This document shows positions 56,277 to 64,000 of a stretch of DNA of 64,000 bases, piece after piece. The notes below the pieces were generated by a model, which saw only the letters and a list, made by a program, of their open reading frames with translations, searched no databases and was not told the DNA's origin. The stretch's first letter is position 1; every line of letters starts with the position of its first letter. Source of the stretch: Methanococcoides orientis. GTDB lineage: Archaea > Halobacteriota > Methanosarcinia > Methanosarcinales > Methanosarcinaceae. The DNA is taken from the NCBI RefSeq assembly GCF_021184045.1, contig NZ_CP073710.1, positions 124,001 to 188,000 of the forward strand, in the 5' to 3' direction. The translations under genes were made by a program, and so were the position numbers.

Positions 56277-56531
56277 ATGTCTGAAAAAACAGTGTTTGAT
56301 CAATATAAAGAAATGGTCGAGAAGACCAAACAACTTCATTCGGAACTAGTGGTGTTGTCTTCAAAAGTAGGTGGTATGGTGGAAACTATCGATTCAGGTC
56401 TGCCTGGTTCAGTTACACCTGCACAAGGGGTTACTTTGCGTGGTTCTGATATTAATGCTGCCAATGGTTTTGGGAACTACTCTTCGAAGTCTGCTTCTTT
56501 GAAGGGACGTGAATCGGACATTAATGACTGA
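56277..56531 (+). CDS. Small soluble protein of unknown function
   Basis: This 84-residue protein has an N-terminal amphipathic helix (FDQYKEMVEKTKQLHSELVV) and a Gly/Ser-rich low-complexity C-terminal half (PGSVTPAQGVTLRGSDI). It has no cysteine or membrane segment. GGTGG precedes the ATG, and the longer frame to 56211 is AT-rich non-coding. I do not recognise it. It stands alone ahead of the response-regulator gene. Confidence 0.5.
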   Translation: MSEKTVFDQYKEMVEKTKQLHSELVVLSSKVGGMVETIDSGLPGSVTPAQGVTLRGSDINAANGFGNYSSKSASLKGRESDIND

Positions 56532-56691
56532 ATTTATATTATCCTTTGATTGATTATTCCCTCATTATCTTTTCGATAAGTTTTTTATTGTCCCTCTCGA
56601 TCAAGTTCTTTATTTTTTTAGGAATAATTAAAAAAGACGTAATATTTATGTACTGTTTAACATTAATGATTTATTGTAATGTCTATGTCAT

Positions 56692-57102
56692 GTGAATTCA
56701 TTGTTTATGAGGTCGATTAGGGGTTCTGTTGCATTGAACAAGAAAATAATGATAGTTGATGATGATGCTGACACCATTTATCTTGTCAGTTCTCTCCTTG
56801 AAACAGAAGGTTTCGAGGTGGTGGGGGCTGGCAGTGGTGCTAAATGTCTGGAAATGCTTGATATTGAAAAACCAGATGCTATATTGCTGGATCTAATGAT
56901 GCCTGATATGGATGGCTGGGAAACTTTCCATAAGATCAAAAAAGAATTGCCTGATGTTCCGGTCTCGATCCTTTCCGCAAAAGGGCAGAAGTTCGACCGG
57001 ATGCTTGGACTTAATGTCTTGAATGCAAATGATTACATTACAAAGCCATTTAATAATACTGAATTTGTAGGACGTATCAAGTCCCTTGTTGGGGATGCTT
57101 GA
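56692..57102 (+). CDS. Single-domain response regulator
   Basis: This is a stand-alone receiver of about 120 residues with all phosphorylation residues: the acidic pair in IMIVDDDADT, phospho-Asp in ILLDLMMPDMDG, Ser in SILSAKGQ and Lys in YITKPFNN. No output domain follows, so it acts by protein contact or phosphotransfer. The start is unsettled: GTG 56692 gives the longest form, but TTG 56734 (NKKIMIVDDD) has AGGGG about 10 bases before it and fits the family. No cognate kinase is adjacent; the only kinase in the window is the degenerate one at 25315. Confidence 0.85.
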   Translation: MNSLFMRSIRGSVALNKKIMIVDDDADTIYLVSSLLETEGFEVVGAGSGAKCLEMLDIEKPDAILLDLMMPDMDGWETFHKIKKELPDVPVSILSAKGQKFDRMLGLNVLNANDYITKPFNNTEFVGRIKSLVGDA

Positions 57103-57175
57103 TACAAACTAATTCTTGCATTTTTATTTATCTATTTATTTATCTTTCTGAAATCTAATTTTTGAACTTGCAAGT

Positions 57176-58198
57176 TCAATACATTATCTTGCATATGATG
57201 GCTTTCCCATCCTTTGCAAAAAGATGTACTGTACCTGAACCCGTTAGACCTTCCTCTATCTCATTTCGCATTTTCCAGTATCTTGCAGGATCAATTCCTG
57301 CTCTTAATATTACTGTGTCAACATCTTCTTTCCGGAGTTCCTTATTAATTAGTGCAGTGTCCAGCTCCACTACCTTAAGCACTTCATAATTGTTTTTTGC
57401 AATAGTGTTGTTTATCGGAGATTCGGACGTAAGCAGAATCCTCTTTTGGTCAATGTTAAAAAGGCTTACTTGCGAACTTGAATCTGTCATGATCGCAGCT
57501 GCAAACTCTGGGAGCAATTCGGCTTTGACGACTGAAGGTTCCGGTTCACAAGCAAATGGTCCAATATCTTCTGTTTTTACTACTTCTGCCTTTGGGTCAT
57601 TCGAATCGATCCTTTTTTCGGAGGGTAGTGAAACTGCTGAACGGTCGCATGATCTGATATCTCCAAAGTACAGGTTCAATCGATTTAACTGTCCGTTAAG
57701 TGACAGGTACTCTTTCTCACAATCGAAAGGGATCCTGGCAGGAGTCATTTGTGGTGGTGCTTCGAATGCAAAATTATTCGTTTTTTCTGCATAGGCAGAA
57801 AGTACATTTGGAATTCCCGGTTCAAGGCTTGAAACGTGACGCTTATCTTCTGATGGTGGTCTTGCAGGATCTGAGAACAGGATATCTATCTTTGGGACCT
57901 GTTCGATCACTTCCTCTGAAAGTGCATCTCCGCAGATGAATTTCACGTTATCCAATCCATAACGTTTGCAGTTCTTTTCTGCATATTCTATCTTTTGAGG
58001 ATCTATCTCTATGGCGTAGACCTTTTCACATTCTTTTGCAAAGAATATGGTCTGGCCACCAATCCCGCAACTTATATCTGCGATAGTTCGGCATTTGAGG
58101 CGTTTGGCACGGTAACTTGCAACTACTTCCGGTGTTGCAAAACGCAGGCCATCATTATCGGCTTTAATTCTGTTATCAAATTTCTTTTTTCGTGACAC
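57176..58198 (-). CDS. Class I SAM-dependent methyltransferase with THUMP-like C-terminus
   Basis: This 340-residue protein has a Rossmann methyltransferase domain at about 15-130: IADISCGIGGQTIFFAKECE, VYAIEIDPQKIEYAEKN and FICGDAL. The catalytic-loop position reads DILFSDPARPPSEDKRHVS. The SDPAR motif and the downstream EYLSLNGQLNRLNLYFGD region resemble the bacterial class I methyltransferases that carry a THUMP-like domain, so RNA is a possible substrate. The start is GTG 58198 without a clear ribosome-binding site. It stands alone on the minus strand. Confidence 0.75.
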   Translation of the reverse strand: MSRKKKFDNRIKADNDGLRFATPEVVASYRAKRLKCRTIADISCGIGGQTIFFAKECEKVYAIEIDPQKIEYAEKNCKRYGLDNVKFICGDALSEEVIEQVPKIDILFSDPARPPSEDKRHVSSLEPGIPNVLSAYAEKTNNFAFEAPPQMTPARIPFDCEKEYLSLNGQLNRLNLYFGDIRSCDRSAVSLPSEKRIDSNDPKAEVVKTEDIGPFACEPEPSVVKAELLPEFAAAIMTDSSSQVSLFNIDQKRILLTSESPINNTIAKNNYEVLKVVELDTALINKELRKEDVDTVILRAGIDPARYWKMRNEIEEGLTGSGTVHLFAKDGKAIICKIMY

Positions 58199-58413
58199 TT
58201 ATGATCAGTATGAATGAAAGGTTCAATCGATTTAAATCCATCCAATGATTTGAGCTTTATTCTCCGGTACATTTAACTATGTCCGGGGATGTTCAGAAAA
58301 TATCCATTAAAATCTCTGGATATGTTTAATGATTATCTCTATTTTTCATCGGTTGTGTGAAAACCCTTGGTCGTATGCATTTTCATCGGACCACTTAATA
58401 TGGAATCCGTGCA

Positions 58414-58427
58414 AAACCTTTATATAT
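58414..58427 (+). promoter_or_regulatory. BRE/TATA ahead of the rpl3 leader
   Basis: AAAACCTTTATATA is a strong BRE plus TATA. The transcript should start near 58447, about 410 bases before the rpl3 ATG. Between the methyltransferase start and this box (58199-58413) I see no gene. Confidence 0.6.
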
Positions 58428-58446
58428 TGAATCTAACATTTAGGAA

Positions 58447-58765
58447 CCCTAAGTTAGGATTAAGTATGTAATTTGGCCTTGCCACTTTACAAAACTAAAG
58501 ATCATAACGTAGGAATAAGCAAGTGTGAAAAGTCGGATTTAACAGGAAGTGTTCATGGGCCTCTTCACGGAATGCCCGCTCTTGTGTGCAAATGTGTGCA
58601 AGGGAGCACCGAATGGCTAGATCTTTTAGAGATGATTGAGTACGAACGTACGGAAGGATTCGTCCTATCCGTTATGACCAGTATGTTAGTTATCTTGCTT
58701 TCCGCGTAATGTGGGCAGTCAGTCTGCATAGCTCTGTTTTGAGCTATAAGATATGCTGCATACAT
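58447..58765 (+). ncRNA. Unassigned structured RNA / long leader before rpl3
   Basis: The region is non-coding in appearance but folds strongly. A long-range helix joins 58507-58523 with 58694-58707: ACG/CGT, GGAA/TTCC and AGCAAG/CTTGCT. Inside it ACGGA-AGGA pairs with TCCT-A-TCCGT around a TTCG tetraloop (about 58649-58671), and GGGC pairs with GCCC near 58557-58577. After it ATAGCTC/GAGCTAT forms a 7-bp hairpin (about 58728-58747). It begins at a strong promoter. It does not match SRP RNA, tRNA or RNase P that I know. It may be an independent RNA or a regulatory leader of the ribosomal operon. Confidence 0.5.
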
Positions 58766-58857
58766 TTTGGAATTTAAACTCTTTTCATTGTCTTGTCCTA
58801 CATCATGAAAAAACGAAACGTTGTTTCAAAAAGAATCGTAAAAGAAGGAGAATACAA

Positions 58858-59871
58858 ATGGCAAAAGGACACAGACCAAGACGGGGTTCCCTTGCATTCA
58901 GTCCACGCAAGCGAGCACAAAGTCACATTCCAAGGTTTAGATCATGGCCAGAGTCAAGCGCCGAACCTAAACTGCAGGGTTTTGCAGGTTACAAGGTCGG
59001 TATGACTCACGTTATCATGATCGATGACACAAAGAACAGTCTTACAGAGGGTACCGAAATATCCGTTCCTGTAACTGTCATTGAGACCCCAGCAATTCGT
59101 GTTGCAGCAATTCGTGCATACGGCGAGAACACTCATGGTGAGAAAGCTCTTGCAGAAGCATGGACAAATGTTCTGGACAGCGATCTTGACCGCAGGATCA
59201 AAGCTCCAAAGAACCATGACGTCAACGCAGCACTCGAAAAGATCGGGTCACTTGTCGAAAACGGCAAGGCAACAGATATCAGGGTCATCACATACACATT
59301 ACCTTCAACACTTACTGGTGTTCCAAAGAAGGTACCGGATGTAATGGAAACTGGTGTAAGTGGATCTGATGTGGGTGCAAAGTTCGAGTTCGCAAAAACC
59401 ATTCTGGGAACCATGGTGGATGTTTCAGATGTGTTTGACAATGGCGGAATCATCGATGTTGCAGCTATCACAACCGGTCACGGCACACAGGGCCCTGTAA
59501 AGAGATGGGGAATCAACCTCATGAAGAACAAACACTCCCGTCAGGGAAGTTTGAGACAGGTCGGTACCCTCGGTCCATGGACTCCTGCACACGTTAGCTG
59601 GAGAGTTCCGGCAATGGGTCAGATGGGTTACCATCAGAGAACTGAGTACAACAAGAGGATCTTAAAGATGTCTTCAGACGCTGAAGAGATCAATCCTGCA
59701 GGCGGATTTACCAACTATGGTGTTGTTCGTGGCAACTATATCTTGATCAAAGGCAGTGTTCCAGGTCCATCAAAGAGACTGATCAGACTCAGGGAACCAA
59801 CCAGATCAAAGGTATCCAGCATGGGAGAACCTCAGATCGTTCACATTAGTACACAGTCCATGCAGGGGTGA
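58858..59871 (+). CDS. rpl3: Large ribosomal subunit protein L3
   Basis: This 337-residue uL3 protein starts [19 protein letters not shown] and has the conserved [17 protein letters not shown] core (here [18 protein letters not shown]) and YNKRILKM. It helps to form the peptidyl-transferase centre. AAGGAGAATACAA precedes ATG 58858; the frame upstream is not coding. It heads the operon rpl3-rpl4-rpl23-rpl2-rps19-rpl22-rps3-rpl29-rpp29-rps17, the usual S10-spc order in euryarchaea. Confidence 0.97.
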   Translation: MAKGHRPRRGSLAFSPRKRAQSHIPRFRSWPESSAEPKLQGFAGYKVGMTHVIMIDDTKNSLTEGTEISVPVTVIETPAIRVAAIRAYGENTHGEKALAEAWTNVLDSDLDRRIKAPKNHDVNAALEKIGSLVENGKATDIRVITYTLPSTLTGVPKKVPDVMETGVSGSDVGAKFEFAKTILGTMVDVSDVFDNGGIIDVAAITTGHGTQGPVKRWGINLMKNKHSRQGSLRQVGTLGPWTPAHVSWRVPAMGQMGYHQRTEYNKRILKMSSDAEEINPAGGFTNYGVVRGNYILIKGSVPGPSKRLIRLREPTRSKVSSMGEPQIVHISTQSMQG

Positions 59872-59876
59872 AGTGA

Positions 59877-60638
59877 ATGACCACAGCAAATATTATTGAT
59901 TTATCAGGAAATGCTAAAGGCGAGATCGCATTGCCGGAAGTCTTTAATGAGATTTTCAGGCCGGATCTTATCAAGAAAGCAGTTCTTTCTGCACAGGCTA
60001 ACAGACTCCAGCCATATGGTCCTAAGAAGTATTCAGGTATGGAAACATCAGCACACTCCTGGGGATCAGGCAGAGGTGTTGCACAGGTTCCAAGGATATC
60101 CAATGGAAGCCGTGTCGCAAGAATCCCACAGGCAGTGGGCGGAAGGCGTGCACATCCTCCAAAGCCGGAGACTGACCGTACAGAAAAGATCAACAAGAAA
60201 GAGAAGCGTCTGGCTATCAGATCCGCAATTGCAGCAACTATCGATGCTGACCTTGTAAAGGCACGCGGACACAGATTCGACGCAGAAGTTCCTCTTGTTG
60301 CAGAGAACACCATTGAAGGTCTTTTGAAGACAAAGGACGTAATCAGCTTCCTTCAGGCAGCTGGTGTCTATGATGATGTTATCCGCGCAAAGGAAGGTAA
60401 ACACATAAGGGCCGGTAAAGGCAAGCGCAGGGGCCGTAAGTACAAGACAAGGAAGAGTGTTTTGATTGTGACTGGAGAGGAAAGTCCTATCCTTAAAGCA
60501 GCTAACAATCTTTCAGGTGTCGATGTTGCTACAGTAGACTCCCTGAATGCAGAACTTCTGGCACCAGGTACCCATGCAGGCAGACTTACTATATGGACTG
60601 AATCTGCAATAACCAACATGGAGGGTATGTTCATATGA
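59877..60638 (+). CDS. rpl4: Large ribosomal subunit protein L4
   Basis: This 253-residue uL4/L1e protein starts with [20 protein letters not shown]. It has the long exit-tunnel loop ([18 protein letters not shown]; here [20 protein letters not shown]) and [19 protein letters not shown]. It lies 5 bases after rpl3 and overlaps rpl23 by 4 bases (ATGA). Confidence 0.97.
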   Translation: MTTANIIDLSGNAKGEIALPEVFNEIFRPDLIKKAVLSAQANRLQPYGPKKYSGMETSAHSWGSGRGVAQVPRISNGSRVARIPQAVGGRRAHPPKPETDRTEKINKKEKRLAIRSAIAATIDADLVKARGHRFDAEVPLVAENTIEGLLKTKDVISFLQAAGVYDDVIRAKEGKHIRAGKGKRRGRKYKTRKSVLIVTGEESPILKAANNLSGVDVATVDSLNAELLAPGTHAGRLTIWTESAITNMEGMFI

Positions 60639-60883
60639 GCGCTATTAGGTATCCATTCATTACTGAAAAAGCAATGATGCTTATGGATGATAATAAGCTT
60701 CAGTTCGTCGTCGACACACGCTCTAACAAGAAGCAGGTGGAGGCTGACGTGGTCAAGATGTATGGCTTTTCTGTAAAGTCAGTACGTACAATGACCACCA
60801 TGAAAGGCTTAAAGAAGGCATTGGTCACATTCGAGGAACCGGATGCTGCACATGAGATCGCAACAAGGATCGGTTTGGTGTGA
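60635..60883 (+). CDS. rpl23: Large ribosomal subunit protein L23
   Basis: This 82-residue uL23 protein has [20 protein letters not shown] and [20 protein letters not shown]. It sits at the peptide exit and forms the docking site for SRP. Its start overlaps the rpl4 stop. Confidence 0.97.
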   Translation: MSAIRYPFITEKAMMLMDDNKLQFVVDTRSNKKQVEADVVKMYGFSVKSVRTMTTMKGLKKALVTFEEPDAAHEIATRIGLV

Positions 60884-60894
60884 GGTGAAGGTAC

Positions 60895-61608
60895 ATGGCT
60901 AAAAGACTTATATCACAAAACAGAGGTCGAGGAAGTCCAACATACAGGGCTCCATCACACAAGTACAAAGCCGCACTCAAACACCCACGTGTGGATGAAG
61001 AGAGCGTTCTCAATGGTACAGTTATTGATATTACACATGATCCTGCAAGGTCAGCTCCTATTGTCAAAGTAGCCTTTGAGAATGGTGAGGAACAGTTGAT
61101 CCTTGCTCCAGAAGGAATTGCTGTTGGTGAGAAGATCGCCTGTGGTGTTTCCGCAGAGGTCAAACCAGGTAACATTCTTCCTCTTGCAGAGATCCCTGAG
61201 GGTATTCCTGTATGCAACATTGAGTCAAAACCAAACGATGGCGGTCAGTTCGCAAGATCCTCAGGTGTTTATGCAACACTTGTTTCCCGTGAAGCTGCCA
61301 AGGTCGTTGTAAGGATGCCATCCGGTGTCTTGAAATGGTTCAATCCTAAATGCAGGGCAACAATCGGTATCGTTGCTGGCGGCGGAAGGGTTGACAGGCC
61401 ATTCCTCAAGGCAGGTAAGAAATACCACAAGATGAAAGCAAGGGCTGCAAAATACCCACGCGTATCAGGAGTTGCCATGAACGTTATCGATCACCCGTTC
61501 GGTGGAGGTAACAGAAAGCACCCAGGAAGGCCAACTACTGTGAGCAGGAATGCACCACCAGGACGTAAGGTTGGTCAGATCGCAGCACGTAGGACCGGAA
61601 AACGTTAA
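60895..61608 (+). CDS. rpl2: Large ribosomal subunit protein L2
   Basis: This 237-residue uL2 protein starts [20 protein letters not shown]. It has [20 protein letters not shown] and the conserved C-terminal region [20 protein letters not shown], whose histidine lies near the peptidyl-transferase centre. GAGGTGAAGGT precedes the ATG. It is 11 bases after rpl23. Confidence 0.97.
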   Translation: MAKRLISQNRGRGSPTYRAPSHKYKAALKHPRVDEESVLNGTVIDITHDPARSAPIVKVAFENGEEQLILAPEGIAVGEKIACGVSAEVKPGNILPLAEIPEGIPVCNIESKPNDGGQFARSSGVYATLVSREAAKVVVRMPSGVLKWFNPKCRATIGIVAGGGRVDRPFLKAGKKYHKMKARAAKYPRVSGVAMNVIDHPFGGGNRKHPGRPTTVSRNAPPGRKVGQIAARRTGKR

Positions 61609-61625
61609 ACAAAGAGGTAATATAC

Positions 61626-62039
61626 ATGGCAAAGAAATCAACATCAAGATTACCAAAACGAAAGGGAGAGTTCATATTCCGTGGTCTTACGGTTGAGCAG
61701 CTCCAGCAATTGAGTTTTGATGAATTTGCAGAACTCCTGCCTGCTAAGGAACGCAGGTCTATACGCCGGGGTCTTTCTGATAATCAGAAGGATATTCTGC
61801 AACAGTTCAAGGACGGTAAGGAAAGCGTACGAACTCACTACAGGAACATGATCATCTATCCAGAAATGATCGGTAAGACCATCGAGGTCTACAATGGTAA
61901 GACGTTCGTAGCAACAGAGATAATGCCTGAAATGATCGGGCACAGATTCGGCGAGTTCGCTCCAACACGTAACAGGGTTTCACACGGAAGCGCTGGTGTC
62001 GGTGCAACACGTTCGAGTAAATTCGTACCATTGAAGTAA
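61626..62039 (+). CDS. rps19: Small ribosomal subunit protein S19
   Basis: This 137-residue uS19 protein has the archaeal N-terminal extension ([20 protein letters not shown]) before the core [19 protein letters not shown] and [19 protein letters not shown]. It lies in the 30S head. AAGAGGTAA supports the start. Confidence 0.96.
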   Translation: MAKKSTSRLPKRKGEFIFRGLTVEQLQQLSFDEFAELLPAKERRSIRRGLSDNQKDILQQFKDGKESVRTHYRNMIIYPEMIGKTIEVYNGKTFVATEIMPEMIGHRFGEFAPTRNRVSHGSAGVGATRSSKFVPLK

Positions 62040-62049
62040 GGTGATGTGA

Positions 62050-62505
62050 ATGGCAAGAATCAACTATACAACAGATCTCGATCCAGAGACCAGTTCAAAG
62101 GCAATGGGTTCAGAGCTTCATATCTCACCTAAGAAATCACGTGAACTCTGCAAAGCAGTTAAAGGTATGAAAACAAAGGCAGCAAAACGCTATCTCGAAG
62201 AGGTCGTCTCTTTGAAGCAGGCAGTGCCTTTTGGCAGGCACAATGACAGCCTTGGTCACAGAAAGGGTCCAATGGCAGCAGGTCGTTATCCTGTAAAGGT
62301 TGCATCTGAAATGCTTAAGTTGCTCAAGAATGCAGAGAGCAATGCAGAATACAAGGGTCTGAATGCAGATCACATGTACATTGCACATGCAGCAGCAAAG
62401 CGTGGACGTGTGATTCATGGTATGAGACCAAGGGCTCGCGGAAGGGCAAGTCCGAAAAACACGGAAACTGTCAATATTGAGATGATCATAAGCGAGGTGC
62501 GCTAA
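62050..62505 (+). CDS. rpl22: Large ribosomal subunit protein L22
   Basis: This 151-residue uL22 protein shows [34 protein letters not shown] and the exit-tunnel hairpin [29 protein letters not shown] lies before the ATG. Its TAA shares one base with the rps3 start. Confidence 0.96.
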   Translation: MARINYTTDLDPETSSKAMGSELHISPKKSRELCKAVKGMKTKAAKRYLEEVVSLKQAVPFGRHNDSLGHRKGPMAAGRYPVKVASEMLKLLKNAESNAEYKGLNADHMYIAHAAAKRGRVIHGMRPRARGRASPKNTETVNIEMIISEVR

Positions 62506-63443
62506 TGGCTGTAGAGAAAAAGTTCGTTCAGGATGGATACATTAAGGCATCCATGGATGAATATTTTGCAAAACAATTAAGCAGGGCTGGTTATGGTGGT
62601 ATGGAACTCAACCGTACTCCAATGGGTACCCAGATAACAGTCTATGCTGAGAAACCAGGTATGGTTATCGGAAAGGCTGGTAAGGTTATCCGTAAACTGA
62701 CCCGTGATGTAGACAGGTTATATGACCTGGACAACCCTCAGATCGATGCACAGGAAGTCAAGAAGCCTGAACTGAATGCACAGATGATGGCATCAAGACT
62801 TGCTTCATCCATCGAAAGAGGATGGTATTTCAGGAAAGCCGGTCACAACACCATGCGTGCTATCATGAACGCTGGTGCGCTTGGCTGTGAGATCGTCATC
62901 TCCGGAAAACTGACCGGTGCAAGGTCAAGGGTGGAGAAGATGGTCAACGGTTATATCAAGCACGCAGGAAAACCTGCTGAAGATATTGTTGACGACGGTT
63001 TCGCTGTTGCTGTCAAGAAACTCGGTACCCTCGGATGCAGGGTACGTATCATTCATCCTAATGCAGTCCTTCCGGACGCATACAGAATGAAGACTGCCGA
63101 GGAACTTGCAGCATCAGGTGTCGTTGCTCCTGCTGAAGAAGCAAAGAGTGCAGGCATTGAGGAGCTTGTAGAAGCTGAAGGTGCAGTTGCAGAGGCTGAA
63201 GAAACAGTTGTTGAAGCAGCAACAGAAGTAGAAGCTGAAACTGTAGAAGCAGCAGTTGAAGAAACATCAGAAGCAGAAGTTGTAGCAGAAGAAACTATGG
63301 CTGAATCAGCAGACGATGAATCCGAAGCTACAATTGAGATCGTTGATGGGGAAGAACGCCGTGAGGTCAACAATGTATGGCAGCACAAACATGAAGGTCA
63401 CGACTATTGGCACCCAATGGCCCGTGTCCACAGGGAGGGCTAA
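62505..63443 (+). CDS. rps3: Small ribosomal subunit protein S3 with acidic tail
   Basis: The uS3 core ([20 protein letters not shown], then the KH loop [18 protein letters not shown]) ends near residue 200. A tail of about 110 residues follows, mostly Glu, Ala and Val, and the protein closes with the His-rich [20 protein letters not shown]. Total length 312. Acidic S3 tails occur in some archaea, but the composition here is extreme. The start overlaps the rpl22 stop. Confidence 0.96.
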   Translation: MAVEKKFVQDGYIKASMDEYFAKQLSRAGYGGMELNRTPMGTQITVYAEKPGMVIGKAGKVIRKLTRDVDRLYDLDNPQIDAQEVKKPELNAQMMASRLASSIERGWYFRKAGHNTMRAIMNAGALGCEIVISGKLTGARSRVEKMVNGYIKHAGKPAEDIVDDGFAVAVKKLGTLGCRVRIIHPNAVLPDAYRMKTAEELAASGVVAPAEEAKSAGIEELVEAEGAVAEAEETVVEAATEVEAETVEAAVEETSEAEVVAEETMAESADDESEATIEIVDGEERREVNNVWQHKHEGHDYWHPMARVHREG

Positions 63444-63445
63444 TC

Positions 63446-63649
63446 ATGGCAATTCTTCGTACAAAAGAAATAAGGGATATGAACCCACACGAACGTGTGG
63501 ACGAACTTGAGAAGATCCGAAGTGAGCTTATCCGTGAGCGCGCACTTGCATCAGCAGGTGGAGCTCCTGATAATCCAGGTAGGATCGGTGAGCTTAGAAG
63601 GACAGTTGCAAAGATCAAAACGATCCAGAACGAACTGAAGGAGATCTGA
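63446..63649 (+). CDS. rpl29: Large ribosomal subunit protein L29
   Basis: This 67-residue uL29 helical protein starts [20 protein letters not shown] and ends [26 protein letters not shown] before ATG 63446 shows that the open frame back to 63407 is not used. It overlaps nothing and is 2 bases after rps3. Confidence 0.95.
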   Translation: MAILRTKEIRDMNPHERVDELEKIRSELIRERALASAGGAPDNPGRIGELRRTVAKIKTIQNELKEI

Positions 63650-63650
63650 T

Positions 63651-63956
63651 TTGGAAGCATCGGCTTCTAATCTGATTTTCCACGAGCTTATCGGGCTTGT
63701 TACGGAAATAATCGAGTCAACAAATCCCACACTAAATAACATAAAAGGCAGAGTGGTCAACGAGACACGCAATATGCTTGTGATCGAAACGGAAGATATG
63801 GAAGAGAAAATGGTTCCTAAAGAGGGAACTGTTTTTATATTTCATATCCCATCCCATTCTGCTAATCAAGATCAACGTGTTATAACAGACGGGAAATTAT
63901 TGCTCTCACAACCCGAGAATAGAGTCAAGAATCTTAAGAAAATACGCATGAGGTAA
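63651..63956 (+). CDS. rnp1: RNase P protein component 1 (Rpp29/Pop4)
   Basis: This 101-residue protein starts at TTG 63651 (EASASNLIFHELIGLVTEII). It has the Rpp29 beta-barrel features LNNIKGRVVNETRNMLVIET and KEGTVFIFHIP. It supports catalysis by the RNase P RNA encoded at 55696-56052. It lies between rpl29 and rps17, its conserved place. The start follows the rpl29 stop by one base. Confidence 0.92.
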   Translation: MEASASNLIFHELIGLVTEIIESTNPTLNNIKGRVVNETRNMLVIETEDMEEKMVPKEGTVFIFHIPSHSANQDQRVITDGKLLLSQPENRVKNLKKIRMR

Positions 63957-63961
63957 TAATC

Positions 63962-64000
63962 ATGGCAAAAGATATTGGATTGGATGTACCAGAGCCGTCC
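63962..64000 (+). CDS. rps17: Small ribosomal subunit protein S17 (cut by the window edge)
   Basis: Only the first 13 codons are present (AKDIGLDVPEPS after the start). The place after rpp29 and the archaeal S17 beginning support the call. GAGGTAATAATC precedes the ATG. Confidence 0.8.
   Translation, partial: MAKDIGLDVPEPS

Noticed and set aside
58473..58709. 78-codon open frame upstream of rpl3
   Set aside because: It has a TTG start, no ribosome-binding site and no family I know, and it coincides with strong RNA stems. I treat the region as RNA.
58500..58710. SRP RNA as identity for the structured RNA before rpl3
   Set aside because: GGGAGCA occurs, but the apical GNAR-type loop and the facing strand of SRP helix 8 are absent, and the sequence is too AT-rich for this RNA.

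Overview
The window is one contiguous piece of a methanogenic archaeon of the Methanosarcinales, most plausibly family Methanosarcinaceae. The evidence is a complete methyl-coenzyme M reductase operon (mcrBDCGA), the membrane-bound heterodisulfide reductase hdrED (typical of cytochrome-containing methanogens), an F420H2-oxidase-type flavodiiron protein, archaeal ribosomal, RNA polymerase and MCM genes, and an archaeal mevalonate-type isoprenoid cluster. Stop-codon use agrees: of the roughly 60 genes I checked, none ends in TAG, and the only TAG that closes a long frame sits inside pycA. That is the pattern expected of a pyrrolysine-decoding methylotroph. The moderately AT-rich, cold-methanogen-like gene set suggests Methanococcoides or a close relative, but the genus is inference.

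Layout. 1-6800: inositol-phosphate synthase and a DUF429 protein (minus strand), then an oxygen and redox group (ferritin-like protein, flavodiiron F420H2 oxidase, ferredoxin:disulfide reductase), serA and two archaeal hypotheticals. 7300-10024: an r-protein/RNA polymerase operon (rpl18e-rpl13-rps9-rpoN, an intron-containing tRNA-Pro, rpoK-rps2) behind a leader with three perfect hairpins. 10085-17388: an isoprenoid lipid cluster (mvk, ipk, idi2, idsA, plus RNase J) flanked by two genes of the AmmeMemoRadiSam group. 17500-21378: tRNA-Asn, a CAT-anticodon tRNA, an ArsR regulator, and a probable surface-glycan or lipid set (glycosyltransferase, dolichol-kinase-like protein, flippase-like membrane protein). 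21485-29458: DUF2209-like protein, hflX, a candidate small RNA, a PHP phosphoesterase, an AI-2E-type permease, a degenerate histidine kinase and proBA.

29706-36452: the mcr operon (minus strand) with divergent mmp10, whose product methylates an arginine of McrA. 36451-45600: DNA polymerase D large subunit, a small exported protein, then pycB-pycA-bpl (anaplerotic pyruvate carboxylase and its biotin ligase) and a PGF-CTERM surface protein. 45844-50695: two coiled-coil proteins, DUF424, MCM helicase and TrmJ. 50870-58198: rubrerythrin-like protein, small sulfite-reductase-like protein, hdrED, two tandem DUF116 membrane proteins, RNase P RNA (minus strand), a response regulator and a methyltransferase. 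58400-64000: a long structured leader and the start of the large ribosomal protein operon (rpl3 to rps17), including the RNase P protein Rpp29.

The points I would look at first are the in-frame amber codon of pycA, an 84-nt small RNA gene with its own promoter and terminator at 23297-23380, an unassigned structured RNA ahead of rpl3, and a histidine kinase that has lost both its phospho-acceptor histidine and the receiver aspartate. I see no CRISPR array, insertion sequence or prophage.
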